The notes under the pieces were generated by a model. The model was not told the origin of the DNA. It worked only from the letters and a program-made list of their open reading frames with translations, and did no database searches. A DNA stretch of 64,000 nucleotides from Beta vulgaris subsp. vulgaris (Eukaryota; Streptophyta; Magnoliopsida; Caryophyllales; Amaranthaceae): assembly GCF_026745355.1 (NCBI RefSeq), contig NC_079206.1, positions 6,841,044-6,905,043 on the forward strand, given 5' to 3'. A program made the translations under genes and the position numbers. Below are positions 21,590-32,619 of the stretch, piece by piece. The stretch's first letter is position 1. Every line of letters begins with the position of its first letter.

Positions 21590-21932
21590 ACAACAAAGCA
21601 AAAATTACTATTTATAAACAATGTTGCTTTGAATTGCGAGACAGATTCCATGATAGAGTGCATAGGCCTCGACAATGAATACTTGGGAAGAACCAAGATT
21701 CAAGGCAACAACTTTATGGAGATGAACAAGAGAATCCCTAAATAACACATGTCGCTGCGGAGTTTGTACGAGCCGAACCGTCGAAGTTAAGTTTGAAGAA
21801 AGGGTTGGAAGGTGGCTCCCAAGCTACAAGGATGGAGGAGGGGTACGCCGAGTTGGAAGGAGAAAGAGTAAAGTGATGAAACGGGGAGCCTGAAGGAATG
21901 CAGTAGTCCACCGCATTACTCAATTCCATTAT
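21590..21932 (-). pseudogene. LINE-type RNase H (RVT_3-like) fragment
   Basis: The minus strand gives WEPPSNPFFKLNFDGSA, the first-Asp motif of the RNase H domain that ends many plant LINEs. After a frame change near 21740 comes VFIVEAYALYHGICLAIQ, containing the catalytic Glu motif. Upstream and downstream parts are missing. It is a dead remnant. Confidence 0.72.
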
Positions 21933-21984
21933 GAAAATAAAAATTTGGCTTTATGAATGATTCTATAGATATTATGATAAGCGT

Positions 21985-22540
21985 TATGAAAGATTATACT
22001 AGTCACTAAATGAATTAAAATAGTCACCGAAAGAAATTAACTTAGTCACTATTGGGATAATTCTGTTTTAAATATTGAGCTTATCATTGCCTAATTTTAA
22101 TTTAAAAATAGCGATTTCTTACAAGACAAACTCATGTCCAATAAATTATTCTTATACGTGGGCTGGTCACATCGTTAGATATAGGTATGGCCTACGGTTT
22201 TACAATTTAAGTTAGTTTATTACCCTGAATTTAAGCACCTTACAAATTTCAACAGGATAACTTTAATGCGTTGCTAAACGTAGCTATGCTTTCATTTAGT
22301 ACAAGATTAGCAAGTCACGTGATAAAACAAGTTATTAACAACCTAAAGTCAACTTTCCTAATTCATAGCATGCCCTGCCAACCAATGACGAGCTTTCCTG
22401 TGGGCGACTTTGGGTATCGCAATTTCTGGTATTCCCATAATCAATAATAAATCTGAGATTATTACCACCATTAGCAGTCCGTACATACATCATTCATGTT
22501 TGACCATTAATTCTACAAGCTTTCATGAACGTGACATTAA
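21985..22540. other. Noncoding region with an interspersed repeat copy (21985-22145)
   Basis: The first part is a diverged copy of 3085-3265. The rest shows no gene or element ends. Confidence 0.45.
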
Positions 22541-22920
22541 GGCTATGTTTAGTTCACCTGAAATTTTCTGATCTGAACTTATCTGATCTGATCTGATCTG
22601 ATCTGAACTTATTTTTTCTGATCTGATCTGATCTGAACTTATTTTTTCTGAACTGATCTGATTACAAGATCTTATCTTTTAGATTTCTCTCAATCTAAAA
22701 GAAAAAACATAGTCATGTGGGGTCTTGTTTGATTCGTCTCAATGAGTACTTTATTAATATTCAATTATTATAATTTTTACTAATATGTAATGAAAGATAT
22801 TTAATAGTAAAAATGAGTTTAAAACTGACAGATCTGATCTGATCTGAACTTATTTTTTCTGATCTGATCTGATCTGATTAGATCTGAAATAAGCAAAAAT
22901 AAGGTGAACTGAACATAGCC
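22541..22920. mobile_element. Tourist-like MITE with CTGAT repeats
   Basis: Ends GGCTATGTTTAGTTCACCT and AGGTGAACTGAACATAGCC are inverted repeats, flanked by TAA on both sides (22538-22540, 22921-22923), the PIF/Harbinger TSD. Both subterminal regions carry runs of (GATCT)n phrases separated by GAACTTATTTTTTCT. 380 bp, noncoding. Confidence 0.9.
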
Positions 22921-23007
22921 TAACTTGATACTCTATACTACTTTAAAAAAAAGTAAAATAAAAAAGCATTGAGTAGTTTATATGCATTACTCCTTTGTTA
23001 TTATTTA

Positions 23008-23373
23008 CTCCCCCCGTCCCATAATATAGTGTTCACTTCACATTTTTCACAAGAATTAAGGAAAATGGAAGGAGTTTTAGGATTTCACAAAAATATATAT
23101 TTAAGTAAATGTTTATTGGGTATTTTTGTCTTGGAACTAGTTTTTTTCTTCTTTTTCCTTTAAAATTAAATGAATGAGCAATAAATATTCCTTGGAATGG
23201 TGTAAAACAATAAATAGAGGCACATATTTTAAAAGAAAGTAGGGGTATTTTGGAAAGTTTTACGTAGAAATGAATGATAATTTAGTCCAAACAAATTGAT
23301 AAAAAAGAAATAGGCACAACATTTTGGGACACCCAAAGAGGAATGCAAACACTATATTATGGGATGGAGGGAG
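23008..23373. mobile_element. Stowaway-like MITE
   Basis: Left end CTCCCCCCGTCCCATAATAT and right end ATATTATGGGATGGAGGGAG, with TA on both sides (23006-23007, 23374-23375). 366 bp, noncoding. Confidence 0.92.
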
Positions 23374-23375
23374 TA

Positions 23376-23755
23376 GTTGTTATATTGTTATTCTGGAAAT
23401 TGAACCACTAACTTGAACCGATTATTTTGATTTTTTATAAGTAAAAACATAGTCATGTATAGTCTTGTTAGATTCATCTCGATGTGTAGATTCATAATAT
23501 CAAATTTTTATAATTTTTACTTAAACGAAATAAGAGAAATTAAGGACTATATATTGTCTTGAAAACCGTGCACCAACAATGTATCAAGTAAAAAAAAAAA
23601 AGGGTTACATCATACTTACAATCTATCTTATATACAATTATTTAAAAATACTCCATCAATTTCAAAATATGAGGCACGTACGCTTAACAAAAACTTGCTT
23701 TGACTAGATATATCTATGATAAAATAAAATATACTACTATAAAAGTTACACTATT
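23376..23755. other. AT-rich DNA, no gene seen
   Basis: Nothing beyond short homopolymers. Confidence 0.4.
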
Positions 23756-23759
23756 ACCA

Positions 23760-24580
23760 TGACACAAGCTAAATTTACCAAAGAATTGTTTTCCGCTGCT
23801 TCCTTTCCTTCCCACAAACCTGTTGTTACTCCTTTACCCCATTCACTTAAGCTCAATGCTAATGATACTTCTCTTCGTTCCGATCCTACGAATACAGGAG
23901 CCTAGTAGGTAAGCTTAACTTTTTAACCCATACAAGATATGACCTATCTTACACAGTCCAACATCTCAGCCAATATATGCACTCTCCTAGAGAAGCACAC
24001 TATCTGGCCTTACATCATATTTTAAATTACATATCCTTTACTGATGGCCAAGGCATTTTACTCAAGGGTAGTAATTCTCTCACTATCCAAGCATTTTCAG
24101 ATTCAGATTAGGGTGCTTGTTTGGACTCCAAAAGGTCTATTTCAGGGTACATCTTAATGTTTGGTAATTAACATGTTACTTGAAAGTCCAAGAAACAACA
24201 CATTGTATCTAAAAGCTCCTCAGAAGTTGAGTATTGTGCCATGTCTACTACAGCCTCAGAAATTACTTGGCTGGTGAGGTTGCTTGTTGAGTTAGGTGTC
24301 TATAATCTACAACCTGTTAATTTTCATTGTGATAACCAGAGTGCTATTCACATTGAAAAGAATCTAGTACATCATGAAGGTACAAAGCACATTGAAATAA
24401 ATGTTCATTTCTCTCGTAACAAAGTCCTTGAAGGCATAATTTCTTTAGCTTATATATGTTCCTACTCATAAAGAGGTTGTTGATGTCTTCACTAAGGTGT
24501 TACCTTCTTCTCAAATGCACAAGCTTCTTTCCAAACTTGACATGTTTCCTCCCATGCCTAGTTTGAGGGGGGGCAGGGGG
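23760..24580 (+). pseudogene. Decayed Copia RT-RNase H 3' end
   Basis: Changing frame, the strand reads through FSAASFPSHKPV, then FSDSD and CLDSKRSISGY, then KSSSEVEYCAM and STTASEITWLVRLL. The last part is open (24241-24471) and contains CDNQSAIHI, EGTKHIEINVHF and, after another break, a VFTK-like end. These are the conserved RNase H and 3' motifs of Copia pol. TTTGAGGGGGGG at 24562 is the polypurine tract. Stops and shifts make it inactive. Confidence 0.8.
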
Positions 24581-24582
24581 CT

Positions 24583-25130
24583 TGATAAGATCAATGATAT
24601 TACAGCTGCCACATCATCTGCATCACACCTGATTACATCCCATATAACTAACTCAAGAGAAGTTAGTTAGAGTCTATTATTGTTTGTTATTAGTTAACAA
24701 CCTCCCTCTCCCTATCTAGTCTAGCTGTAGTTCTATAAATACTCTTGTCAATGGACCAACTCAATCAAAAGCTTAAACTGATGGTTGAGGCCCCAAGAAT
24801 AGATTTATACACTATCACACCCCCTCACGCAAGAGCCTTTTGGGCTTGAAGTGTGGATGCAGTATAGGTCTCCTCATACCTGACGCTAAATAATATTCAA
24901 CTGAGAAAGGAGGGGTGGATTAGATTCGAACCCGTGACCTTTTTGTCACGCTAGCTCTGATACCATGTCAAAGGACCAACTCAACTAAAAGCTTAAGCTG
25001 GTGGTTGAGGCTCGAAGAATAGATTTATACTCTATCAACTCTCTAGCTTTCATTTCTTATAGTTGATGTAATAATTCTAGAGAAACTCTCTTTCTCTTGT
25101 AGACCACTACACAATTCAATGATGCGTTAA
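24583..25130 (+). mobile_element. Copia LTR interrupted by a TRIM
   Basis: After the polypurine tract the sequence TGATAAGATCAATGATATTA opens an LTR. It contains TTCTATAAATACTCT (TATA box), is split by the TRIM at 24746-25037, and resumes to about CAATTCA near 25125. A degraded primer-binding site (AAGGTCTGAGCC) follows. Without the TRIM the LTR is about 240 bp. The exact right edge is uncertain. Confidence 0.6.
24746..25037 (-). mobile_element. TRIM, copy 2
   Basis: Same family as 13692-13943, inverted. 72-bp LTRs at 24966-25037 and 24746-24817; perfect TSD ACTCT at 24741-24745 and 25038-25042. On the minus strand the first LTR is followed by TGGTATCAGAGCTAGC (primer-binding site) and GGTCACGGGTTCGAATC. 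The interior is about 40 bp longer than in copy 1. Noncoding. Confidence 0.93.
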
Positions 25131-25224
25131 TTTTAAGGTCTGAGCCACAAGAGTCATGACCATGATGACATAATCTTCTGGTATTCTTGTTCATTACATT
25201 CATTCTACAAATTTCACAAATTAT

Positions 25225-25499
25225 TGCTTAGCATAATTCTATGAAATTTTTTACGTATGATAGGAAGAGATACAATGACAAGGTGGTTCGTAAAGGGTAT
25301 AAAACTACAATACCTTCTAACCAACCATCTAGGAACAACTTTAAGAATCAAGGAAGAAAGAATGGAAGTAATGGTAGTTCTTTGTCTAAACTTAAGAGAA
25401 CTTGCAATCGTTTTTTGATAATTGCAAGACATCAGGTCATGGCATGTTTAGATGCTACAAGCTCCATAACTATATATCCACTTGGTGAGAATGGAAACA
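25225..25499 (+). pseudogene. Copia gag zinc-knuckle fragment
   Basis: Basic residues (KGYKTTIP, RNNFKNQGRKNGS) precede a region that, with a one-base frame change, gives C-x2-C-x4-H-x4-C followed by YKLH, the zinc knuckle of Copia gag. It follows the LTR and primer-site remnant above. The Sirevirus inserted directly after it; a few bases of similar sequence continue at 35795. Confidence 0.55.
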
Positions 25500-26850
25500 T
25501 GTTGTGCATGTACATGTTATGTTTTATGCACATGTTATGTTTTGATGATGAAAATTAATATAATATGTTATAGCATGAAAGTATGTAACAGTTGCAACAG
25601 ATGCATGAAGAAAGAAATTGATAAACGAAGACTTTAAAGAAAAGAAGAATCAAGAATGAAGTTCGAGTTTATAATTTCTTAAAATAGTAACTTTAGATTC
25701 AAATGTAATATGCTTAGTAATATGCAATGTGCTCAATATAGAAATATAAAGTTAATATAATTATTATCTTCTTTGAGTTAAGAAAGTAAATAATTATATT
25801 AAAATTATATTTCTATATAAAAAGGAAATAAGTTTTCAAAATCAGAAATCAAAAGGGATTAGGAAAACGAGTTTTTAAAGAAAAAGATTTTCTAAAAATT
25901 GCGTGTATAAAAGATTTTAATAAAAATAAGTTTTATAAAAGATTTTGATAAAAACGTGTATTGAAAAGATTTTGATAAAAACAAGTTTTGATAAAAGATT
26001 TTATAAACGTGTTTTATTAAAACGATTTTTGAAAAAGATTTTGATAAAAAATCGTTTTGATAAAAACGTGTTTTAATAAAAAGATTTTTATAAAACGAAT
26101 TTTATTAAAAACATGTTTTCAGATTTTCTAAAAGGATTTGGAAAAATATTTTTAGATATAATCAGACTTTGAGTTGAAAAAGAAAATCTAATGGAAAACT
26201 TATCTTTGTTTGTTTAAAAGATAAAGATAGAAAAAGATAAAGTTTATCCCTTAAATCAAGGATTAAAAGATAAAGATATTTTTAAGTGATTTTCGTCCTA
26301 ACAACTTATAAAAGGGAATCAGAATTCACTTTTAAATCTCACGTTTTCAGAGAGAAAATCGAGTCTAATTAAAAAGCTGAAAACTATTTCCTTGGCACTG
26401 AGCATAGCACTGAGCGTTAGGTTTAAGTTACTATTTCACAATTGTAATTGTCCTCTATTTGCTTGACTAAGAAGCACATCTTTGAGGATCGTTCTTTTTG
26501 TAACTTTTACATTATAAGAGTGTCAACACTTAGAGTTAAGTGTTGGGAGTCATTACTAGGGTTAGTAGTGAGGGGAATCTATTGTATCAAGATTGATTAT
26601 TTTAGGATTCAAAGAAATAAAAGAGTTTTTTTTCTTGTGGACGTAGATCTCAGAGGTGAGATTGAACCACGTTATATATTTGTGTCAAATCTAATATCTT
26701 TTAAGTTTATTATTCGCAAAAACGCAAATTAGAATTTTCGAGTGTTCAGCTCAGAGCCTGGCACTGAGCTTGAAAGGTTTTTGCGAAAATCGATTAGATT
26801 TCACCACTCAATTCAACCCCCCCTTCTTGAGTGTTCCCTTGGTTACAACA
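25500..26850 (+). repeat. Sirevirus 5' LTR
   Basis: Begins TGTTGTGCATG and ends GGTTACAACA. An array of GATTTTGATAAAAACGTG-type units lies at 25895-26130. Candidate TATA boxes are CTATATAAAAAGG near 25813 and TTATAAAAGGG near 26306. The downstream part carries repeated GGCACTGAGC. It is 14 bp shorter than the 3' LTR, mostly through one-base gaps. Confidence 0.93.
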
Positions 26851-26852
26851 AG

Positions 26853-26864
26853 TGGTATCAGAGC
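26853..26864 (+). other. Sirevirus primer-binding site
   Basis: TGGTATCAGAGC, complementary to the 3' end of initiator Met-tRNA, two bases after the 5' LTR. Confidence 0.9.
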
Positions 26865-26899
26865 AGGCTATTCTCGTAAGACTCACATCTAGAGAATAG

Positions 26900-28933
26900 A
26901 AATCTAAACACACAAGACGACTTTGCGACAAGTATTCCAAGTGTCCAATTTTCAACGGGAAAGATTATGGATGGTGGAAGACAGGATGAGGATATACATT
27001 CAAGGTTCTGACTTTCAATGCTGGAGAATCATAAAGACTGGACCTCTTCCTATTCAAAACAAAGAGATGAAGGTAAACCTGTTCGACAAAGAGGAAGAGG
27101 AGTACAATTCTGTTGACTACGGAAAGGCAGAAAAGAATTTCAAAGCTATGAGTATTCTCCAATCTGGAATTGGACCTGATGAATATTCAAGATCTCTGCA
27201 TGCACCACTGCTAAGGAAATTGGGACACATGGAATTGGCACATGAAGGTACAAACGAGGTAAAACAGTCTAGGATAGATTTACTAGTCCAACAATATGAA
27301 CTGTTCACAATGACTAAGGATGAATCTATTAAAGATATGTTTACCAGATTTACACTAATAACTAATGAACTAAGATCTTTAGGAAAAATCTATTCTTCTG
27401 AAGATTTAGTTAGAAAAGTGTTAAGAAGTTTGACTAATAAATGGCTTCCAAAATAACTGCTATTCAAGAGGCTAAGGATTTATCAAAACTCTCACTAGAA
27501 CAACTCATTGGTTCCTTAATGACTCACGAACTTGTTTTAGACTCTAAATCAAGTGAACCTAAGAATAAAGGGTTGGCCTTAAAAACTGAAGTAGAAACAG
27601 ATGATAGTGATAGTGATGAAGAACTAGCTTTTCTAACTAGGAAATTTCAAAACTTTCTGAAAAAGAATAGGAATAACAACTTCAGGAGAGGTGGAAACTC
27701 CAAAGGTAAAGGCACTACTTTTAACCCTAAGAAAAGTGCTACTAACTCTGGTTGTTTCAAGTGTGGTGAGTATGATCACAGGATTAAAGAATGCCCTCTG
27801 TGGGATGAAGAAAAGCCTAGAGAAAAACGAGAGCAGTCTAAGAAGGAGTACAAGAAAGCCATGATCGCAGCAGTCTGGGGAGACTCGGATTCTGACGAAG
27901 ATCAGTGCCACGCTCAGAGCCACGAAGCAAAATTATGTCTGAATGCTGTACAGACCACTCTGAAGACGGCACTGAGCCATGACGACTCACATCTATGCTT
28001 GATGGCTAAAAGTTCGAACCCTCTTGAAGAGGAAGAAGACAGTGAGGTAAGTCTAACTTCTTTAAAACCTTCAATTCATCTTCTTTCCAAAAGTAAGCTT
28101 GTCATATTGCTTGAAAACGTAATTGATGATTGTCAAAACATGAATGATAATTTTGATAACATGAAAAAGGAAATAAAAAATTTGACCAGGCTAAAAATTG
28201 GATTAGAAACAGAATATAAGGAATTGCTGAAAGAAAACAAAACTCTAATAAAAAGGATTGACGAGAAAGACTTAGAGATAAACACACTAAAACAAGAAAA
28301 GACTCTAGTTGATAATCTCGTAAACAACTCAGTGCCAGTCACTGAGTTCCAAGCTGAAAAGTCTAGTCTTGAGGAACAAATTGAAAATTTAAATCACGAG
28401 TTGAATGAACTTAAAAAATCAAGACAACAATCTGAAATTGTCCCACTTACGCTACCTAGTGATGAGAAAATAAAAGAAGAACTGGATAAGGTTAAAAAGG
28501 ACTTAGAGATTTCCCGAAAAAGAAGTAGTGATTTGAACACCTCAGTTGAATATGAATCACAACTTTCTATTGCTCGAAAGATGCACGAAAAATGGACCAA
28601 TGGGAAGAATGCTCTAAATTACCTAACTTGCACCACAAACAACACGAAAAAACAGGATTAGGATATTCTGACCAGCGACTCAGTGCCAGGCTCAGTGCCA
28701 GACCCTTCGAAAGAGACTTTCGAAAAAGAAAATATGTTGGCCTTCCTGAATATCTTATTTGCAACTTTTGTGGAAATAATGGACACCTAATTGAGGACTG
28801 TAACAAAAAGAAAAATCGAATTGCAAAGAACATTAAACATGTCACTCAAATCTGGGTTAGAAAAGACATTCTAGATGCTCAACGTAAGAAAAAGGGACCC
28901 AAACAAGTATGGGTTCCTAAAACTAACAAGTGA
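26900..28933 (+). pseudogene. gag: Sirevirus gag (frameshifted)
   Basis: The N-terminal part reads FNGKDYGWWK in one frame and IYIQGSDFQCWRIIKTGPLP in the next, then the UBN2-type core with RIDLLVQQYELF and VRKVLRSL. A shift at about 27455 leads to the main open frame ending at 28661. That holds an EAKDLSKLSLEQLIGSL segment, an acidic patch, the knuckle CFKCGEYDHRIKECP and a long Glu/Lys coiled coil. A further frame (28592-28933) carries a second knuckle, CNFCGNNGHLIEDC. Gag packages element RNA into particles. The breaks are one-base losses, mostly in A or C runs. Confidence 0.85.
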
Positions 28934-30170
28934 TTCTTGTGCAGGTAAACGTGAGAGGAAGCAACCTATGGTATCTCGACAGTGGTTGCTCAAGACATAT
29001 GACTGGTGACAAAACACAATTCCTCTCACTAGTAGCCCACAATGGAGGGTGTGTTACATTTGGCGACAACAAAAAGGGAGAGATCATTGGAATAGGCAAT
29101 GTCGGCAAGTCTCTAACACACTCCATCGAGAATGTTATGTTGGTAAATGGACTGAAACACAACTTGTTAAGTATATCACAACTGTGTGATAAAGGTAATG
29201 TTGTTGAATTTCAGGCAAATTTGTGCCAAATCTTGAATATGAAAACTAGGGAAGTAATTTTGGAAGGTAAAAGATTAAACAATGTCTATATAATCTGTCT
29301 AGATACCTTACCTAATGAGAAAATTTCATGCATGAGTGCCCTACAAGATAATCCACTACTTTGGCATAAAAGACTTGGACATGTTAGCTCTAGACTGCTT
29401 AACAAATTGAGAAAAATGGATTTAGTAGATGGTTTACCATCCATAAACTTTGATTGGGAAACAATTTGTAATGCATGTGCTAGATGCAAACATGTTCGAT
29501 CATCTTTTAAGTCAAAGACATTTGTTAGCACCTCTAAACCCTTGGAACTAATTCACATGGATCTTTGTGGCCCAATGCGTGTAAGGAGTAGAGGTGGTAG
29601 CAAATATGTGTTGGTACTTGTTGATGATTTCTCTAGATTTGTTTGGACATTATTCATTGGTGGGAAAGATGAAACATTTGATGTTTTTCTTGTTCATATT
29701 CGAAAAGTTCAAAATCAAACAAATTGTAAATTGCTGTCTGTCCGTACTGATCATGGCACTGAGTTTGAAAATACAGATTTCGAAAAATTCTGCAATGACA
29801 ATGGAATTGATCATAATTTCTCTGCACCAAGAACACCACAACAGAATGGAGTTGTAGAAAGGATGAATCGTACTTTAGAAGACATGTCTCGAACCATGCT
29901 TCTACAAAGTGGCTTACCTAGAATTTTTGGGCCGAGGCAGTAAGTACTGCATGCTATATATATAACAGAACTAAAGTACGATCCATCTTGAATAAAACTC
30001 CATATGAACTCATCAAAGGTAGGAAACCAAATATCTCTCACTTAAGATGTTTTGGATGTACTTGTTATGTTCACAACAATGGCAAGGATAATTTGGGTAA
30101 GTTTGATCCAAGAAGTGATGAAGCAGTGTTCATTGGTTACTCTCCTCATAGCAAAGCATATAAAGTATAA
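28930..30170 (+). pseudogene. pol: Sirevirus pol: protease and integrase (broken)
   Basis: The protease motif WYLDSGCSRHMTG opens the frame. The gag-pre-integrase HHCC region follows (LLWHKRLGHVS ... CARCKH), then the integrase core with MDLCGP (first Asp), the second Asp in RTDHGTEF, and the Glu in NGVVERMNRTL. A one-base loss near 29925 ends the frame; the next frame continues with ELIKGRKPNISHLRCFGC and IGYSPHSKAYKV. Catalytic D, D and E are present, but the polyprotein cannot be made uninterrupted as written. Confidence 0.88.
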
Positions 30171-30175
30171 ACAAA

Positions 30176-30690
30176 AGAACAATGCGTATGGAGGAGAGTG
30201 TCCATGTCATATTTGATGAATCTGATAAAAGCTTACAAGATGTGCAGGTAGATGATGACGAAGACTTCTCTATTGGACTGATTAGAGAGTCACGAGACAA
30301 ACGGCATGATGAGAATCAACCTGAAACAAGTTCTGAGGCTCAGAGCATGGCACAGTCTGAAGAACAAAACAACAACTGCGACGAGAATGAAAAAAGTGCA
30401 GAAGAGTAACTGAAACTGTCGAAGAAGAAGTGTCGGCAGAACCAACAGAAGCTGAAGAAACGAAAACAACAGTGAACGCTCAGAGCATGGCACTGAGCCA
30501 CAGAACGAAATTTTCACTCCGAAGAAGTGGAAACACCAAGGATCACATCCTACTGACCTAATACTCACAGACATATCAAAGGGAGTCCAAACTCGTTCAT
30601 CTCTTCATAACTTTTGTGCTTTCAATGCTTTTATATCGGAATTGAACCATCTAATTATAAAATTGCATTGACTGACCCTGATTGGATTTT
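30176..30690 (+). pseudogene. Sirevirus pol linker between integrase and reverse transcriptase
   Basis: An acidic, low-complexity stretch (Glu, Asp, Gln, Ser) that changes frame at about 30176 and 30410. It contains two GCTCAGAGCATGGCAC repeats, at 30338 and 30478, that encode QSMA-type residues. Such variable linkers are normal in Copia pol. Confidence 0.65.
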
Positions 30691-30694
30691 GGCT

Positions 30695-32164
30695 ATGCAG
30701 GATGAGTTAATCAATTAAAAGAAAGAAGTTTGGCATCTAGAACCTCGTCCCACTCATCAATCAGTAATTGGAACAAAATGGGTTTTTAGAAACAAACTGG
30801 ATGATAGTGGGATGATTGTTCGAAATAAAGCCAGACTAGTGTGCCAAGGCTTTAACCAACAAGAGGGAATTGATTATGATGAGACCTTTGCCCCTGTAGC
30901 CCGTTTAGAAGCTATTCGAATTTTGATATCCTTTGCAGCTTTTAAAATATTAAACTTTTTCAAATGGATGTCAAAACTGCATTCTTAAACGGGTACTTAA
31001 AAGAAACAGTGTATGTTGAACAACCTCCTGGCTTTATTGATCAAAATTTTCCTAAACATGTTTATAAACTAGATAAGGCACTTTATGGTTTAAAGCAAGC
31101 TCCTAGAGCTTGGTATGAACGCCTATCTATCTTTTTAATGGAAAATGGCTTTAAAAGAGGTTCAGTAGATAGGACATTGTTTCTGAAAAGTAAGGGGGAA
31201 GAATTGCTAGTTGTTCAAATTTATGTTGAGATATTATTTTTGGAGCAACTACAGAATTATTATGTCATTATTTTGCTGAACTAATGAAGAGTGAATTTGA
31301 AATGTCTATGATGGGAGAATTAAGTTTCTTCCTAGGTTTACAAATCAAGCAACTGGATAATGGCATCATGATACATCAACAGAAATATGTGAAGGAACTA
31401 TTGAAGAAGTATGGTATGGAAGATTCAAAGACTTATCCTACACCTGTACCTACTGCACTTAAGTTAGATCTGGACGAAAATGGTAAGAAAGTAGATGAAA
31501 CAATCTACCGAGGTATGATAGGTTCTCTTCTTTATTTAACTTCCAGTCGACCAGATATTCTTCACAGTGTATGTCTCTGCGCCAGATTTCAATCATGTCC
31601 AAAGGAGTCTCACTTCAAAGCTGTCAAACGAATCCTTAGATACTTAAGAGGCACTAATAACTTATATCTATGGTATCCTAAAGGAGGCAACTTTGACTTG
31701 ATTGGTTTTTCTGACGCAGATTATGCAGGATTTTTAGTAGATAGAAAAAGTACCTCTGGAACAGCCACCTTCTTAGGTCCTTGCTTAATCTCATGGGCTT
31801 CCAAAAAGCAAAATTCGTGGCTCTTTCCACTGCAGAAGCTGAATATGTTGCAGCCGCATCTTGTTGTGCACAGGTATTATGGGTAAGACAACAACTTAGA
31901 GATTTTGGTGTGTTTGATTGATAATGTGCCCATTATGTGTGATAATACAAGTGCCATAAACATCTCTAAAAATCCTGTTCAGCATTCACGTACAAAGCAT
32001 ATAGAAAAAGATATCATTTTTTACGTGATCATGTAGAAAAAGGTAACATAGCCCTTGAATTTATTTGTACTGAAGACCAAATAGCTGATATTTTCACTAA
32101 ACCACTTGCTCGTGAAAGATTTGAAAAGCTTAGATTAGCCTTGGGATTGATTTCTAGTGCCTAG
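30695..32164 (+). pseudogene. pol: Sirevirus pol: reverse transcriptase and RNase H (broken)
   Basis: Opens with VWHLEPRP and [14 protein letters not shown], then [27 protein letters not shown]; after a shift near 30955 comes [20 protein letters not shown] and [13 protein letters not shown]. The catalytic YVDD is disrupted by a one-base deletion at about 31227-31229 that turns the following residues out of frame. The frame recovers at 31284 with SEFEMSMMGELSFFLGLQI, RPDI, FSDADYAG and DRKSTSG. A last shift near 31818 precedes a TAEAEYVAA-type motif, RTKHIE and an IADIFTKPLA end at 32164. Enzymatically dead as written. Confidence 0.88.
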
Positions 32165-32619
32165 TTGATTTATGTGTTATTTGATCCCTTTGCAAACTTA
32201 AGAGTTCAAAAGATTATACCTACACTAAGTCAGATGTTTGATTTAATTCAAGACTCCTGAAAAGGCTATTGATGCTGTCCTGATAACTGACACCTAAGTT
32301 GCTTCAGAAAAATTCCATGAAAAATTCCAACAAAAGTATCACAATTTTCGAAAATTTCCATTGATGTTGCTTTGATAAAACTAAAATCATTTCGAAAAAT
32401 TGTTTTATAAAATTCTTTTTGGAAAATTAATGCAAGGCATTCAAAATAAAGGAAATAAGTGGACAAACCATACCTACCCCACATAACCCCAAACACTTTA
32501 CCCCTTTCATCTAACCGGCCCCCTCTTCACTTTTTAATTCAAAACCCTAAACAAAACCCCCACCTTCCCTTTCCCAATACCCGCCCCTTTCTCACTCCTC
32601 TAATCTTCCATATACCACA

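Noticed and set aside
29751..29764. GGCACTGAGT as another member of the reiterated Sirevirus motif
   Set aside because: Here it encodes the conserved integrase GTEF, so coding constraint is enough to explain it.
27455..31830. Programmed ribosomal frameshifting in the Sirevirus
   Set aside because: There are too many shifts, at non-slippery sites and in conserved domain cores; read error or mutation is simpler.
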